This document shows, in pieces, positions 10,225 to 23,207 of a stretch of 47,982 nt of DNA. Made by a program: the position numbers and the translations under genes. Each line of letters begins with the position of its first letter. Position 1 is the stretch's first letter. Below the pieces are notes generated by a model, which did no database searches, was not told the DNA's origin, and saw nothing but the letters and a program-made list of their open reading frames with translations. This stretch comes from Hyphochytrium catenoides (lineage: Eukaryota; Sar; Hyphochytriomycetes; Hyphochytriales; Hyphochytriaceae), in the NCBI GenBank assembly GCA_900088475.1, contig FLMG01003637.1:1-47982 (forward strand), read 5' to 3'.

Positions 10225-13200
10225 ATGGCGGGCTTGGTGGAGTCTCTGGAGAGTCTGGACGCCGCGCTGGCGGCTGCCGGGGCCGGCTGTCGAGCGGATG
10301 TGCGGCAGAACTTCCTTGAGATCACAGAGCTCCGGCGCCACTTCCACCAGAATCCAGAGGTCAGGTCTCTATTATTATTTCCCCTTCCTAGAGCCTCTCT
10401 CCCTCCATCCCAGCGCCAATGTGTCACACCCTCTTTCTCCTTATACCTCACATGTGGTGCTGCTCTTCCCTTGATTTCTTAGCTCTCAGCGTGGCTCTTT
10501 CACTCCCTGGCATCTGTCTCTCACCCTGCACTACATATTAGCACTCACGCTACCATCTCTTCTCCTGGCGGGTCGGCCTCTCTCTGTGCAGCTATCTTTC
10601 AAGGAGGTTCGGACGGGAGAGTATGTCGCTAACTATCTTCGGGGTCTGGGGCTCCCAGTAGAGCGCGTCACTCACACAGGAGTCATCGCCACCATCAATG
10701 GAGCTTTCCCTGGCAGAACGGTGCCTTGTTCTCTCTTCTTGCCCTTCTCGCCGTTTCCCTAGTACACCCTCTCTCTCCTGCGTTACCTCTGGCCTTACTG
10801 TCTTCCTCTCTTCTGTCTCTCCCTGTCTCTCTCCGTTGTCATCGCCTCTGTTTCTTGCCTTTACCCTTCCCAACGGCTCACTGCTCCCATCATCGAGGCT
10901 CTCTTTGCTCTCGTTTTGAATGCTTCTCCGACCGGATTTCTTCTAAGTCTTTATCTTTGGTCTTCTCTTGGTGCTCTATCCTCTTCACTCTACCTCGCGC
11001 TTTCTTTCCTGATGCTGTCTCTCCTTGTGGCTGTGACGGTTTAGGTGGCGCTTAGGGCAGATATGGATGCACTGCCCGTGCAGGAGACGACCGGACTTCC
11101 CTTCGCGTCAAAAGAGAACATGCATGCCTGCGGCCACGGTCCTCCCTCTCCCTCGGGAAACAAGCACACATTTTTCTACTTTTATCTTTCTCTTAATGTC
11201 TGACACTCTCCTCCGCCCCCTCCTTCTCTCTCACTCTCCTTTTTCGTTGCTGATCATCTGCACTTTCTGCACCATTTCAGATCTTTGCTCCTGTCTCCCT
11301 TTTCGCCAAGTTTCAATAGCAGACATTCCGTGCTGCTCAGCGAGCTGATGTTATTCTTCTATCTTTATCGCTATGCTGACCATCTTTTTCTCGCTTTTTT
11401 CTCCAGACGCGCATATCGCGATTCTACTTGGCACGGCGAAGGTTATTTCTGCTTATCGTGACCGAATGCATGGTAGGCCTGATGCAGGGCCGGAGGTCCC
11501 CTTTCCCTTCTTCACTTGGGCTCCTCTCTCTCTCTCTCTCTCTCTCTCATACTTTCTCTCTCGTCTTGTGCATTGTCTTTGTCTTTAGTGCGAGGTTAAC
11601 TGTCCCTCTACCTTTCTTCTAAGCTGGCCGGAGTTGTCATTTGGTGGTGTCATCTTTTGCTCAGAGCACTTTCCTCGGCCCTCCTTAGTGATCCCTACTT
11701 ATTTGCTCCGTTGGCGCTTTTGGGTCTCTCTCTGACTTCATCTCTCACTGCATGCAGGCTCAGTGCGACTTGTGTTCCAGCCTGCAGAAGAAGACACGGA
11801 CGAGGAGCTCGGCCCTTCTGGTGGGGCCGCGGAGATGGTGAAGGACGGAGTGCTGGAGGGAGCGGACGAGATCTACGGCCTTCATGTGTGGAACTACGGT
11901 GAGGGAAACTAGTGAGTGAGGGAAAACAGGGAGGGAAAGAAAGGGAGAAGAGGGAAGAGAAGAGAGTCTGACGATAGGTCTGAATAGCCTAGTCTCCCTA
12001 AGTTCTTCTGCTGCTTGACTAAACCTCCCCTCCGTGTCTACCCTCTCCCTTGCCATGCCCTCCAACTTCTGTCACTTCTTGGCCTCGTAACTGCTCCCTC
12101 ACCCCTGCCTCAAACCTACTCCCACCCGCAAACACACACTCTCTCTCTCTCTTGCCGCGTCTCTCTTCTTCGTTCGGCTCATTCTCCACTTTCCTATTCT
12201 CCCATTAGATCCGCTGGGAGTGGTGGGAGTGCAGAGGGGCCCAATCATGGCGGCGTGTGACATACTGGACATCACTGTCCGCGGTCGCGGTGGGCACGGG
12301 GCCGCTCCGCAGGGGACAGTGGACGCGCTGGTGGTGGCCGCGCAACTAGTTCTCACTCTTCAGACAGTGGTCAGCAGGAACCTGGACCCCTTGGAAGGAG
12401 CGGTGCTCACTTTAGGGAGGATCAACGGTAAGAGGGAAAGGCAAGAGCGAGGCAGAGTCGCAGTTGGACGAGCTTGAGGTGGAGCTGCCGATCAGCTTTC
12501 AGAATTGACAGGGTTTGATTATGCAGAGGGACGAGAGAGAGAATGCCTAGTGATGAAAGAGAACATAACGAGGGTCGGAATGGGGGCCGAACGGACTGCA
12601 AAGAGACAGAATGACACGGTTGCCGCTAACCTTGGGCGCCAGAGTTAGAGTGAGGGCCGCCGCATTTCTTCCTGCTTGTGCCCAGAAGAGTCTCTCTCTC
12701 CCCTCGCGCGAAGTGTCTCTCTCCTACCTTCCCTTGGCATCTCGCACTCGTCTTCGACACTGCGGCGCCCTTCTTTCTCTCTCACTGACGCTACCTCGCT
12801 TATCTCTAGGCGGTTATGCCTCCAACGTAATCGCGGACACTGTCTCGATCCAGGGCACCTCTCGCTCTTTCTCTCCTTCCGCTCAGGCTCTGCTGCGGCG
12901 GCGAGTGGAGGAGATCTGTCGCGGGGTCGGGAGCGCCTTTGGGGCTGAGATCGAAGTGCGGCAGCTGGAGGTCTGCCCTAATGTCGTGAATGAGAGTGAA
13001 GAGCACGTCGAGCTCGTGAGGACGGCCGCCAAGAAGGCAAGTACCGTTATCCTTCATATTCCCCGACCTCTCTTTCACTCTCTCTCTCTCTCTCTCACTC
13101 TCTCTCTTTCCGTCTCTCTAGTCCCCTTATGCTGTTAGTTAACGCAGTCCGGCTGCCCTGGTCATGATGATGACTCTCTGACCATCCTTTCCTCCGTCTT

Positions 13201-13421
13201 TCATCCTGGTCGTGGAGCCTCTTTTCACCTTCTTTTCTTCGCACCTTCCAGAGCTCTTCCCTTTGTCTCTTTCTCACATTGTCCTCCCTCATCTTCCTCC
13301 TATCGTCTAACTCTGATGTTCTCCTGCGGCTCCGCCTCCAGGTTGTCGGGGAAAAGAATGTGCGGCCTCCTTTCGCTACCATGGCCTCGGAGGACTTTGG
13401 CTTCTTTCTTCAGGTTTCCTT

Positions 13422-13467
<46 letters not shown>

Positions 13468-13793
13468 CTCCCCTTCCCATCCACCTCTGTCGGGGTTCAA
13501 TCTCTTCTGTTGACCTTTGTCATCGTGATTCTTCTTCCTTGTGGCTTCATCGCTCTGGCCCGTCTCTCTCTCTCTCTCTCTCTGTGTTTGGCACGCTCAT
13601 GTACTCTCACTCTCACATTTGTCTGTCTCTCTCTCTTCAGGAGAAGCCTGGTTGCTTTTTCTTTGTCGGCTCAGCCCCTGCGGGAGAGGCTCGGCCGCAT
13701 CACAAGCCTAACTTTACTATAGACGAGGCCGCCCTCGCCGTGGGCACCTCAGTCTTCGTGCAGCTGATTTGTGATAGGCTAGGGATCGAGTGA
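10225..13793 (+). CDS. M20-family amidohydrolase (IAA-amino-acid/hippurate hydrolase type)
   Basis: Exons: 10225-10359, 10592-10720, 11045-11138, 11407-11472, 11758-11898, 12209-12427, 12810-13036, 13342-13413, 13641-13793; 411 aa, the usual family length. M20D enzymes hydrolyse the amide bond of N-acyl or amino-acid conjugates using a dinuclear metal centre. Metal-ligand motifs are visible in order: RADMDALP (about 92-99), HACGHDAH (115-122, Cys117 and His119), QPAEED (149-154, with the catalytic and metal Glu pair), GLHVWN (His184), GRGGHGAAP of the lid domain (214-222), MASEDF (351-356), and HHKPNF near the C-terminus (final ligand His about 382). Substrate cannot be read from sequence. 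Intron 7 begins GC rather than GT (aagaag|gcaagt). The donor after exon 3 (gtcctc) is weak but is fixed by the GHDAH motif. A longer in-frame start at 9910 exists but would add low-complexity sequence; ATG 10225 is preferred. Confidence 0.93.
13037..13341 (+). other. GC-AG intron in the amidohydrolase gene
   Basis: Exon 7 ends in AAKK and exon 8 begins VVGEKN. The only way to keep the frame and the conserved spacing is a donor reading AAG|GCAAGT with acceptor CCTCCAG. AG|GCAAGT is the classical strong GC donor context. Confidence 0.8.
13425..13463 (+). repeat. (CT)n microsatellite in the last amidohydrolase intron
   Basis: This is an almost perfect CT dinucleotide run of about 38 bp between exons 8 and 9. 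Confidence 0.9.
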
Positions 13794-13962
13794 GAATGGA
13801 GAGAGAGAGGGAGAGAGAGAGAAAAAGAGAGAGGAGAGCGGGCGAGAGGAAGAATGAAGAAGAAGCGGAGAGCCAAAGACGATGAACAGAGCGAAAAGAG
13901 CCGAAGAAATAACTAAAGAGAAGAGCAAAGTAGGGACATGAAGATGGAAAACAGAGAAAAAG

Positions 13963-14015
<53 letters not shown>

Positions 14016-14729
14016 GAGAAGAGAGTGAGCAAGTATAAAGAGATGCCAGCTGACGATTCGAGGACGCTGCAGATAATAAACTGTCGTCTTTATAGCTCAA
14101 TGGACTATTATAGCGCCAGGCAGACGACTTACAAGAAGAGCCATGGCGGAAGGAGAGAGAGAGAGAGAGAGAAATGAGAGAGGAAAGCAAAGACAAAGAA
14201 AGACAAGTGCACCGCAGGAGGACGAGCGGGGAGACGAGAAACAAGAAACCCCATACATTAGTAAGGTGGAGGGTGAGGAAGGAAAGAACCACGTACGGAG
14301 AGAGAAAAAGAAAGGAGAGAGAAGGTTGAGAGAAGGGGGGGAGGGAGAGAAAGGAGAAAGAGGCAAAATAAGAAGGAAATGGGAGCATCTGCCTCGGGCC
14401 AGTCGGGTTGAGAGAGGGCGAGAGAGCGAGAGAGAGAGAGGGAGCTTAAGGGCAGTCAGGCGAAGCAAGTATTGAAAAAGAGAGAGAGAGAGACGGAGAT
14501 TCGAGGAGCCAGGCGAAGGAAGTATTGACTCATGCCGCAGAGCTGACCCTGCAATCAAGAACCACCACTTTTAGGGAAGACGCGACCAAGCAAGCTTAGC
14601 TCAAGCATCACTGATTATCCTCGATCTCTTAACCCTGTGACAGTTGTTTATTAGCCATAGGACGCCAGACCAGAAACGCGAAGCATCCAAAGCAGAGAAG
14701 GGGCCAACAGCCTCAATCCTAAGGCCACC
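13794..14729. other. Intergenic region dominated by GA repeats
   Basis: The region follows the amidohydrolase stop. It is purine-rich on the plus strand, with a perfect (GA)n run at about 13966-14012 and further GA blocks to about 14500. AATAAA at 14075-14080 is a possible poly(A) signal, about 280 bp after the stop. The last 150 bp lose the GA bias and lead into the EFL1 start. No gene is supported; the long minus-strand frames here translate the repeat into Ser-Leu runs. Confidence 0.5.
13966..14012 (+). repeat. (GA)n microsatellite
   Basis: This is an uninterrupted GA run of about 46 bp. Confidence 0.9.
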
Positions 14730-17700
14730 ATGGCGTTTCGGGTCTCTCATGAGCAGCTCATTGCCATACAGAAAGAGACAAAATTCGTCCGTAACATCTG
14801 CATCTTGGCGCATGTTGATCATGGAAAGACTACTCTGAGCGATATGCTTATCACGTCAAATGGCATTATCTCACACAAGCTAGCTGGGAAGGTGAGACAT
14901 GAAGAGAACAGGGGGATCTGATCCCTTCGGCCGTCCCAGAGTTCGTCTTGTCTGTCGTTACTTTCTTCTTGCTTTCTGCGCGCGCTCTCTCTCTTCTACT
15001 TCTCTCTCTTGGCCCTTTGTTTCTGATCCTCTCACTCTCGCTCTTTAACCCCTCGCTCTCTGCGTTTTCTTTTCATAGCGCTTTGACCCGCGCTTCTTCT
15101 GAGCTCATCCTCTTGACTCCTTTATATCTAGGTCAGATACTTGGACAACACAGAGGAGGAGCAACAAAGAGGCATCACAATGAAGTCCAGCGCCATCTCT
15201 CTTCTCTACCACGCCCCACCTCCAGGAGCCGAAGAAGGGGAAGGAGGGCCTCCTGATTCTTCTCTTCCGCCGTCTCCTCTATCTCAGCCCTACCTGATCA
15301 ATCTTATAGACTCGCCAGGTCACGTAGACTTCTCCTCCGATGTATCCAGTGCCGTCCGACTCTGTGATGGTGCACTGATCATTATTGACGTTCTCGAGGG
15401 CGTCTGTGCACAGACACACGCAGTGCTGCGACAGGTAAGAAGCAGGCATCAAAAAGGAGACAAAGGCATTCGGAGAGGCCCGGAGAGAGCGATTAGCAGG
15501 TTTGCAAGTTGAATAGAGAGAGAAAAGAGAGAGAAAGACTGACGGAGAACCAGCGTTTTGCGCTGAAGGAGTATGCAAGCCGAGGCAGTGAGGAAGCGCG
15601 GAGGGCGGACGCCTTCTCTTTAAACGTTCTAAATCTCCGATCGCTAGGCCTGGGCAGAGAGTGTTCGTCCTTGTCTGATTTTGAATAAGATAGATCGTCT
15701 GATCCTAGAGCTTCAGCTATCACCAGCAGAGGCTTATGAGCACCTTCAGAGAATAGTAGAGCAGGTAAGAGTTTCTTCCCTGAAGAGATCACTCTTCTTT
15801 TTTGCCACTCTTCGTTTCCCTCAGCCAGCCTATCAAAGAGGCTTCCCCACCTCCGCGAACTACGGTCTCTCTTGACATGAATATGTAGTTTCTCAGGTGG
15901 CTGTGGACGGATAACCCTTCTTTGATGTCTGTCTCACCCGTCTCCCTCCACTTCTTCTGTCCTCTCAAGGTCAATGCCACAGTTTTATCTATGCTTTCAG
16001 CTGAGGTCATGGCCGCGGCAGAGAAGGACCACCAGGATCAGGGCAATTCCAAGCGCAGAAGCTCTGTAAGCAGAAAAAGCGATAGAGAAAAGGAAGAAGG
16101 AGATACTGCAGTATTCACCGATTGGCAGCTTGAGTTTGATGACGAGAGAGAGGCCGCGCTTGTCTTTTCTCCTGAAAAAGGGAATGTTCTCTTCGCGTCG
16201 GCCATCGACGGCTGGGCATTTGGCGTGGGCTACTTTGCCCGTGTCTTCTCCAAAAAACTGGACTATCCAATGAAAAAGCTTCGCCTCGCTCTTTGGGGAG
16301 ACTACTATTGGGATGCTAAGGAAAAGAGAGTCACCAAGAAGCCGCCAAAGTCTACTTCTCTCCCCCTCTTTGTCCAACTGGCTCTAGAGCCGATTTGGGC
16401 TGTGTATAAGGCCGTTATAATGGAGCCGGATAAGGAGAGAGTCACTCAGATTCTCAAGTCCCTTCGCATATTGAAGCACATTCCTCCTAGAGAGCTAGAG
16501 AGCCCGGACAGGAAGATTGCCCTCTGCTCCATTTTTAGAAAGTGGCTTCCTCTCTCATCGGCAGTTCTCCGCATGGTCACTCGCGTTCTGCCTTCTCCGT
16601 CGGAGGCTCAAAAAGTGAGAATAGACAGGATCTGGCCTCCCTCCCTTTTAGAGAAGATGACGAAGAGTAGGAGAGGGTCGGAGAGTGAGAAAGAAGAGAG
16701 AGAGAAAGTGCAAAAGGAGCTACAAGAGATAGAGCAAACGAGGGAAGCTGTGGCCACCTGCGATACATCCTCCTCGGCTCCTGTTATCGTCTATGTTAGC
16801 AAGATGATCGCGGTTGAGAAGAGGTTGCTCTCTGACTTCTCGGAGCTCGTGGAAGAGGAGAGAGAATCAAGAGGGGAACTAAGCGAAGGACAGGACGGAG
16901 AAGACGGAGAGAGAAGAGAGCGAACTGGAAAGAGTGAAGAGGTATTCGTGGCTTTTGCCCGTGTCTTTAGCGGTACGCTTTCCCGAAACCAGGTTCTACA
17001 CGTGTTGGGTCCCAAGTACCTGCCACAAAGTGGTTCCTCTCTCTCTTCTATCTCTCTCTCACGCCATGTGACGACGGTTTCTTCTCCTCTCCGTTTGTAC
17101 ATGCTGATGGGCCGAGAGCTCTTCTCACTTGCCTCTGTTCCTGCGGGGAATATCGTCGGCATCTTAGGACTCGGTGAGCACGTCTTAAAGACCGCGACTG
17201 TCTCGTCATCTCTTCTTTGCCCTTCTTTCTCTCGAATGCCCTTTCAAGCTCGTCCGATCGTTCGAGTGGCAGTGGAGCCGGTGAATCTTAAGGATCTCCC
17301 TCTTCTAGAGGCTGGCTTGCAGTTGCTATATAAGGCAGATCCTACCGTGGAGGTCCGGATCCAGGTAAACTCAGTAGCATGCACTCGCTTCCTTCTCTTG
17401 TTTTTTCCTCCCCTCTCTGTTAGGCTGATCTTGGTGTTGCAGTTCTGTCTCTTTCTGCCTCGTGCCGCTTACGAGCTCCTCCCTATTAATGGGGCTCATA
17501 GCGGCTATAATTGTTAGAAGTCTTTCCTCTCCGCTCCGTGTTTCCCACGTCTTGCTTGGAGGACCTCTTGAGGCACTGGGTAGTTCCACTCCTTCAGCTC
17601 CAACTGTTCCCTTGTTATTGTTCTTCGCTGGTCCTCTTTTCTTATGCTGATCAAACCTTTTTTCTTCTCACTTGTCGCCGGTTCTGGTCCCATAGGAAAC

Positions 17701-19588
17701 GGGTGAGCACGTTATTATTGCTCTAGGAGAGCTGCACCTAGAACGTTGCCTGAAGGACCTGAGGGAGAGATTTGCCAAGGTCCCGCTGCATTGCTCACCA
17801 CCCATTGTGTCTTTCAGAGAGACGATCACCGGAGGAAACACTCCTGCCAACAGTTTCTTCCACGCTGCGCTTGAGAAGAAGATCTTGGGCGATCTGTCCA
17901 CGTCGTCCTCTTCTTCTCTAATGCCTTCCTCAGTAGCGTCTTCCTCTTCTCTATCTTCAGCCGCCGAGAGAGTTGTTAGGATCCCCACGCCGAATAGGAA
18001 GATCTTCCTATCTATTCGTGCTCATCCTCTCCCTACTGAAGTCGCATTCTTCCTGGATGAGAATGCTGCCACCATCCGATCCCTTCTGAAGAGAGAAGAG
18101 GCTGGAGGGAAGGAGGAAGACGACGAAGAGACGTCTGAGCATGCTAGTAGATCCAAGGATGTCTCCGAGGAAGAGAGGGGAGGAAAGGGAGGAGAGACGC
18201 TGGAAGATTTCAAGGAGAGACTTATTTCTCTTCTGCAGGAAAGTGGAGACGAGATTTGGGCCTCTGTCATAGAGGAGCACGGAATCTGGAGCTTTGGTCC
18301 TCGTCGTGTCGGGCCTAATCTACTTGTCGGCAGAGTACCAGGCTTCGCACCTCACTGCGTGATAGAACCTAGAACGCCGAAGGACACAGAGCAAGATGTG
18401 GGAGAATTGGGAGGGAAGAGTGAGCTGTTCCGGTCGATAGAAGGTAGCGTTGTGACAGGATTCCAGCTTGCCTCCTCATCTGGCCCTCTCTGTGAGGAGC
18501 CTGTCTGGGGCGTCGCATTCTTTCTTGAAGAAATCGAGACAGAGGCGGAAGAACAGGATGGAGATGAGGGAGAGAAGGTATCCGGACCGGACCCATTTGG
18601 CCCTCTATCTGGACAAGTGATCTCTACCATGAGAGGCGGATGTCGACTGGCCTTCCTGCGTAATCCTGTGAGGCTGGTGGAGGCGATGTATCGGTGTACG
18701 CTTCAATGTGACACAGAGCAGCTTGGGAACCTCTATGGAGTCATTGCTAGAAGAAGAGGAAAGGTAAGAGAGGTCAGCAATATATCTTAAGAGTTGAAAA
18801 AGGGCTTTTGGCATCAAAAACGAGCCCTGCAACGCGTCGCTGAAGGCCAGGAGAGAACCGAGAGAGGGGGATGTGGGAGATCGTTCACCAACCAAGGCGG
18901 ATCTCTTGCTATTTGGTCCTCTCTCTGAGCACTGCCTAGGACCTTATTAGGATATAGGGCTCAGACTCTCTTTCTCACTCTGTCTGGCTCGCTCTCTCTT
19001 CTCAAGGTTATAAAAGACGATCTGCAAGAAGGAACCACAATCTTTTCGATCACTGCAAACATTCCTGTCGTTGAGAGCTTTGGCTTTGCTGAGGAATTGC
19101 TCAAGAAGACTTCAGGATCTGTATCCTCTCCGCAGCTTGTCTTCAGCCACTGGGAGGTAAGGGTACAAGTGAGATGGTAGTAGGCGGTGTCTGAGAGAAA
19201 GGGTGAGAGAGAGAGAGAAAGAGAGAGAGAGAGATTGAGAGAGAGAGAAGAGTAAGCTGCTACTCCCTCGATCTGGAATATAGACAGAAGTGGCAGCCCA
19301 CAAAGAGCAGAGATCCTAGTAAAATAGGTGAACGTTAGGAACAGACGGGGAAAGACTCTCATTTAGTGACCCTCTTTCCTCCTCTTCTCCTTCTACTAGG
19401 TAATGGACATCGACCCATTTTTCCAGCCCACCACCCAGGAGGAGAGAGAGGAGCACGGAGAAAAGATATATGAAAGCAACATCGCTAAGAAATACATAGA
19501 GGCCACTAGGAAGCGGAAAGGGCTTAGTGTAGAGGAGAAGATTGTGGTTCACGCCGAGAAACAGAGAACCTTAACTAGAATGAAGTAG
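14730..19588 (+). CDS. EFL1: Elongation factor-like GTPase 1 (60S ribosome maturation, eIF6 release)
   Basis: Exons: 14730-14891, 15132-15434, 15648-15764, 15970-17364, 17696-18763, 19007-19156, 19400-19588; 1127 aa, close to the human protein (about 1120). EFL1 works with SBDS in the cytoplasm to evict eIF6 from late 60S subunits. The GTPase motifs are G1 AHVDHGKTT (27-35), G2 QQRGITM (65-71), G3 DSPGH (114-118) and G4 NKID (168-171). EF2-like parts follow, including [12 protein letters not shown] in domain III and a C-terminal region ending [17 protein letters not shown], a hallmark end of EFL1. The G domain carries the EFL1-type insertion, charged and Arg/Ser/Glu-rich, around residues 210-240, and domain II carries a second acidic insertion. 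A Ser-rich run ([12 protein letters not shown]) lies early in exon 5. The start has a strong context (gccaccATGg). All seven exons join in phase 0. Confidence 0.96.
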
Positions 19589-19918
19589 CGGAGAGGACCC
19601 CCAACACCTGGATGAGGAGAGAAGAGAGAGGGGAAGTAAGAGAAGACAGAGAGAGAGAGAGACAGAGAGAGACAATGAGAAAGGAGGAGCAGAGAGAGCT
19701 CCCAATGAGCTTATTGAGGAATTGCTGAGGTTGTGGAGCGTAATGTATGATTGTTCCTGGCTCTAGCAAGTTTGTCTGCACCACCCAAGAAAGACTCATG
19801 ATGGTAGTGCCAGTGGCCAGAGATTGACAACGAGGTGACGGTACCCAAAATGCACGGAGAGAGGGAGAGGCATGCTGCTGATAGCTTTGTTTCAGTCGAT
19901 GTACTCTAAAATTAAAAG
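19589..19918. other. Convergent 3' intergenic region between EFL1 and LETM1
   Basis: About 330 bp separate the two stop codons. The EFL1 side has a GA-rich block (19618-19700). AT-rich sequence close to 19905-19920 borders the LETM1 stop. No gene is seen. Confidence 0.5.
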
Positions 19919-22618
19919 TTATGATGACGACGAAGACGGAAGAGAGTCTTGGCTAGAGGAAGGCGGGGCAGCCTCAGTCTTTGCTTTCTTCTCTTCCTCT
20001 GAAAGCACTGACAGTCGTCTCTTCAGGGTGGAGACGGACTGAGCCTCTGGAGCCATGAGAGGATTCCAACCCTAGGGGAGCGAAGAGACCGTGAGACAGT
20101 GCTTGCAGTCAAGGAGACGGAAACGAAAGAGCATACACTCCAGAGAATAGATGGACGAGGCGATATAAATGCACTAAGAAAGACAAGAGAGAGATAGAGA
20201 GCGGCAGTGAGGAGGGAGAAAACGCGAAGGAGAGAAGCACGTGCTTACCGCAGTCAGTCCAGCCTTCTCTGCAATCCTCCTCGTATCGGAGATGGGAATT
20301 TGAAGAGAGCTCATAAACTCTGCCCTAACGTTAGGGTTTAGGCCTTGGCAAAACTTCTCTAGCTGTTGCTTAGGGAGAGAGGAAAGAGAAAAGAGAGAAT
20401 ACGCTGAATATGGGGCCTTAGGCTTGGCAAAGATAAGGAGAAGATTGGGGATGGTGGGGTCCAGAGAGAGAGAGAGGTACTCCTCCAGCTGCTTCCGCAT
20501 GTCGTTGAGAGAAACCTGGATCCACCTCAGACCCCTAAGATCACACGCACGCGCGAGTTCGGAAGGAGAGAGAGAGTCAATTCCTTGAAGAAGAAGAGCT
20601 TTGTCATCTTCTGCGCCTTGGGTGAGCGCTCTCTTGATGTTAGCTCTCATGCGGTCCTCTCCCTGTCAAGAGGTAGAGGTAAGAACAGTGCCGGACGCAA
20701 GTCAAATAACTGGAAAGGAGAGCTTTCTTTTGTTGAAAACAACAGAGACTGATTAGGTGCCAAAGCAGAGAGAAAGAGAGAGTAAGAGAGCAACTATAGA
20801 CTAGTTCAGAGATAGCACTTGCAGGAAGGCTGTTGATTTGCACTGAGACACAGAGAAAGTGAGAGCCTCTAGAGAACGAGCGGGACGATATGGCCCAGAG
20901 GCCAAGTTGATATGAGGAAAGAAGGGAGAGAGCACTAAGCTCTGGTGACTCACCCGGAAGAGGTACCAGTATGTCTGCAGGTCTAAGTATCTGCAAATAA
21001 TTTCCAAGCCCTTCCTGGGCATTGTATCCAAGTCTCCTACTTTGGAGAAGAAAGGTGCGATCGCCCGCACGTCCGCTTCAGAAAGAGGAGCTCCGCTCCT
21101 GAGCCTTTTCAGCGCTTCAGCGCTTCTATTCTCCTTCAGCGCCCCTTCTTCCTTGACTCCGTTGAAGAAATAGTCATGCAAAGGGCCTAACGCTTTGAGC
21201 CGATGAAGACTGCTCTTCATCTCATTTCTAAGCCGTGTTTCCTCTGTATCGAAGGTTGACGGAATAAGAGAAGGGTAGATCTTTAACGCGAAAGGGAGAA
21301 GGAGCTCCGCAAAAGGAACGATGACGAAGAAAGAGAATGGGATCATTCTAGTAATAACGAGCGGGGGAGGAGAGAGAGAGAGCATTGGGAGATAGGGAGA
21401 AAACGAGAGACGAGAAGGGAGAGAGAGCGAGGGAGGGCAGCAAGGAGAAGGCCGTTAGTCTCATATGAAGGAATATCCAAGCAAAGTCCACCAGAGATAG
21501 GAGGAGACGGCTGCGTATGGCCATCATCTCGAGAAACGATAAAAGAGACTAAGTCCAAACGGACAGCAGCAGAGGAGCTCGGACAAGGCAAAAGACAGAG
21601 ACAACAATAGTAGCAAAGGAAGAGACACAAACAGAGAGACGTGAAGTGGAAGATATGACGTTATGAAATGGCTCACAGACCTGAACAGATCAGCAGCAGC
21701 CAGATGTAGTAGCCGTCTCTCAGGCTTCGTGAGCATCTCTCCTATAGAAGCAAGAAGATTAAGTTTATGCAGAGGAACAGGAGAAAACCAAGCAACAGAG
21801 AGAATGGGGATAGGCTGCAAGAAGGAAGGGAGCTAGTCGCACCATCAAAGAAAGGACAGAAGAAGCGTCAACCCCAGAACATGAGCATATGATAAGCGCT
21901 GAACCCTATGATCCTCTCTGCCTTTTTCCCTCAGATTCTGTCTCTTTGTTTCCTCTCCTGCTTTCTCTCGCCCTCTACGTCTCTTTCGTCTTCTATCCTA
22001 CTGCCCTTGTAGAGACTTACCATTCTGGACCCTGAGGATGAGCGTGTAGGCAATCTTGGTGTTCTTTACAAAGAGCTGAGAGCCGTACCACAAGTGCTTG
22101 AGCCCGTCCACCGCCAGCTTATAATAATGCTTGACCTTCACCACCATATCCTTCCTTTCTCCGGCTACCTTGTCTCTCTTCTCTATCTCCCCTGACGCTC
22201 TGGCCTTCTCTTCAGTAGCCAATCGTAGAGTTGGAAGGGCCTGTTCAACGGTGACGATAGGGATGGCCTTCGAGGAAGGAGTGGAAGGAGAAGGTGTGGA
22301 TAGAGGAGATGGAAAATTAGGAGAAGTAACTGTTGCTGGAAGAGGGAGAGAAGAGACAATGTCCCTCTTCTCCGTACTGGTGGATGGCTGAGTCTCGAGG
22401 GAGGAAAGATTGCGGATGTGCAGCCCTACATAGAGCTCATCTCCGCCGCGCCTGGCCGCATGTAGGAAAGCTGCTGCTGGGGACGGCTGTCTTCTAGTGC
22501 TCGCCGAAAGGACGGACCAGCCTCTTGCTACCATGGTATGGGAGCTGCCCTGGCACTTGAGTCTCATCATCTTTCCTAGGGCGCGGTCCGAGTGACACAC
22601 GGGCGGTCTTCTAGACAA
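19919..22618 (-). CDS. LETM1: LETM1-family inner mitochondrial membrane protein
   Basis: Exons (minus): 22618-22021, 21741-21681, 21347-20954, 20662-20249, 20071-19919; 539 aa with consistent phases. LETM1 proteins sit in the inner mitochondrial membrane and support K+/H+ or Ca2+/H+ exchange and ribosome association. The N-terminus is basic with few acids, consistent with a targeting peptide; Met17 or Met18 are alternative starts. The core is diagnostic: HYYKLAVDGLKHLWYGSQL, then TKPERRLLHLAAADLFR, then the single transmembrane helix (PFSFFVIVPFAELLLPFALK), followed by the matrix ribosome-binding-like domain with DDKALLLQGIDSLSPSEL and a C-terminal helix region. No EF-hand is visible. The short C-terminal exon is Ser-rich. 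Exon 2 is only 61 nt. The gene is tail-to-tail with EFL1. Confidence 0.94.
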
Positions 22619-23075
22619 TTCTCCTCTGGGTCGTCGTTGTCCTTTTGCTCGTCCTTCTCGCTCCTTCAGGGTCTGTTAGAGTCGTCTGCGTTGAAGAGAA
22701 TAACTGGCAGACTGAGAGAGGATGCGGGCCCGGGAGTGTGAGCTCAAACAACGGCAAAGTGTGAAGTGATAGAGGGGAGGCAAACGGCGCTTCGTAGTAC
22801 CTCTTCTCTCTTGGTGCCTGACAGGATGGGGAGGGCCAGAGCAATCAGACGACAATGCCGGAAGATGAAAGGAGGGATAAGAAGGCGACGCGGGGAGAAG
22901 GGGAAAGGAGAATGACCCGCTAGTAGGATTGAGAAAGAGAGAGAGGAACCACACAAAAAAAATATGGGACGAATGCTGTACAATCCTATCAGCGGTGACC
23001 TGAGAGATGACACAATGAAGACAAGAGAGGAACGGTATAGAAACATAGGTAAAGGGATAGAGACAAGAGAGAGAA

Positions 23076-23169
23076 NNNNNNNNNNNNNNNNNNNNNNNNN
23101 NNNNNNNNNNNNNNNNNNNNNNNNNNNNNNNNNNNNNNNNNNNNNNNNNNNNNNNNNNNNNNNNNNNNN
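23076..23169. other. Assembly gap of 94 N within a GA microsatellite
   Basis: The run of N is bordered by agacaagagagagaa on the left and (GA)n on the right. The true repeat length is unknown. Confidence 0.98.

Positions 23170-23207
<38 letters not shown>

Noticed and set aside
13717-14388. 223-codon minus-strand open frame rich in Ser and Leu
   Set aside because: It is the translation of the (GA)n region after the amidohydrolase gene. Dinucleotide repeats lack stops and give Ser-Leu runs; it has no domain or splice context.
15279-15578. Minus-strand frame antisense to EFL1 exon 2
   Set aside because: It is antisense to a strongly conserved GTPase exon; codon signal belongs to the plus strand.
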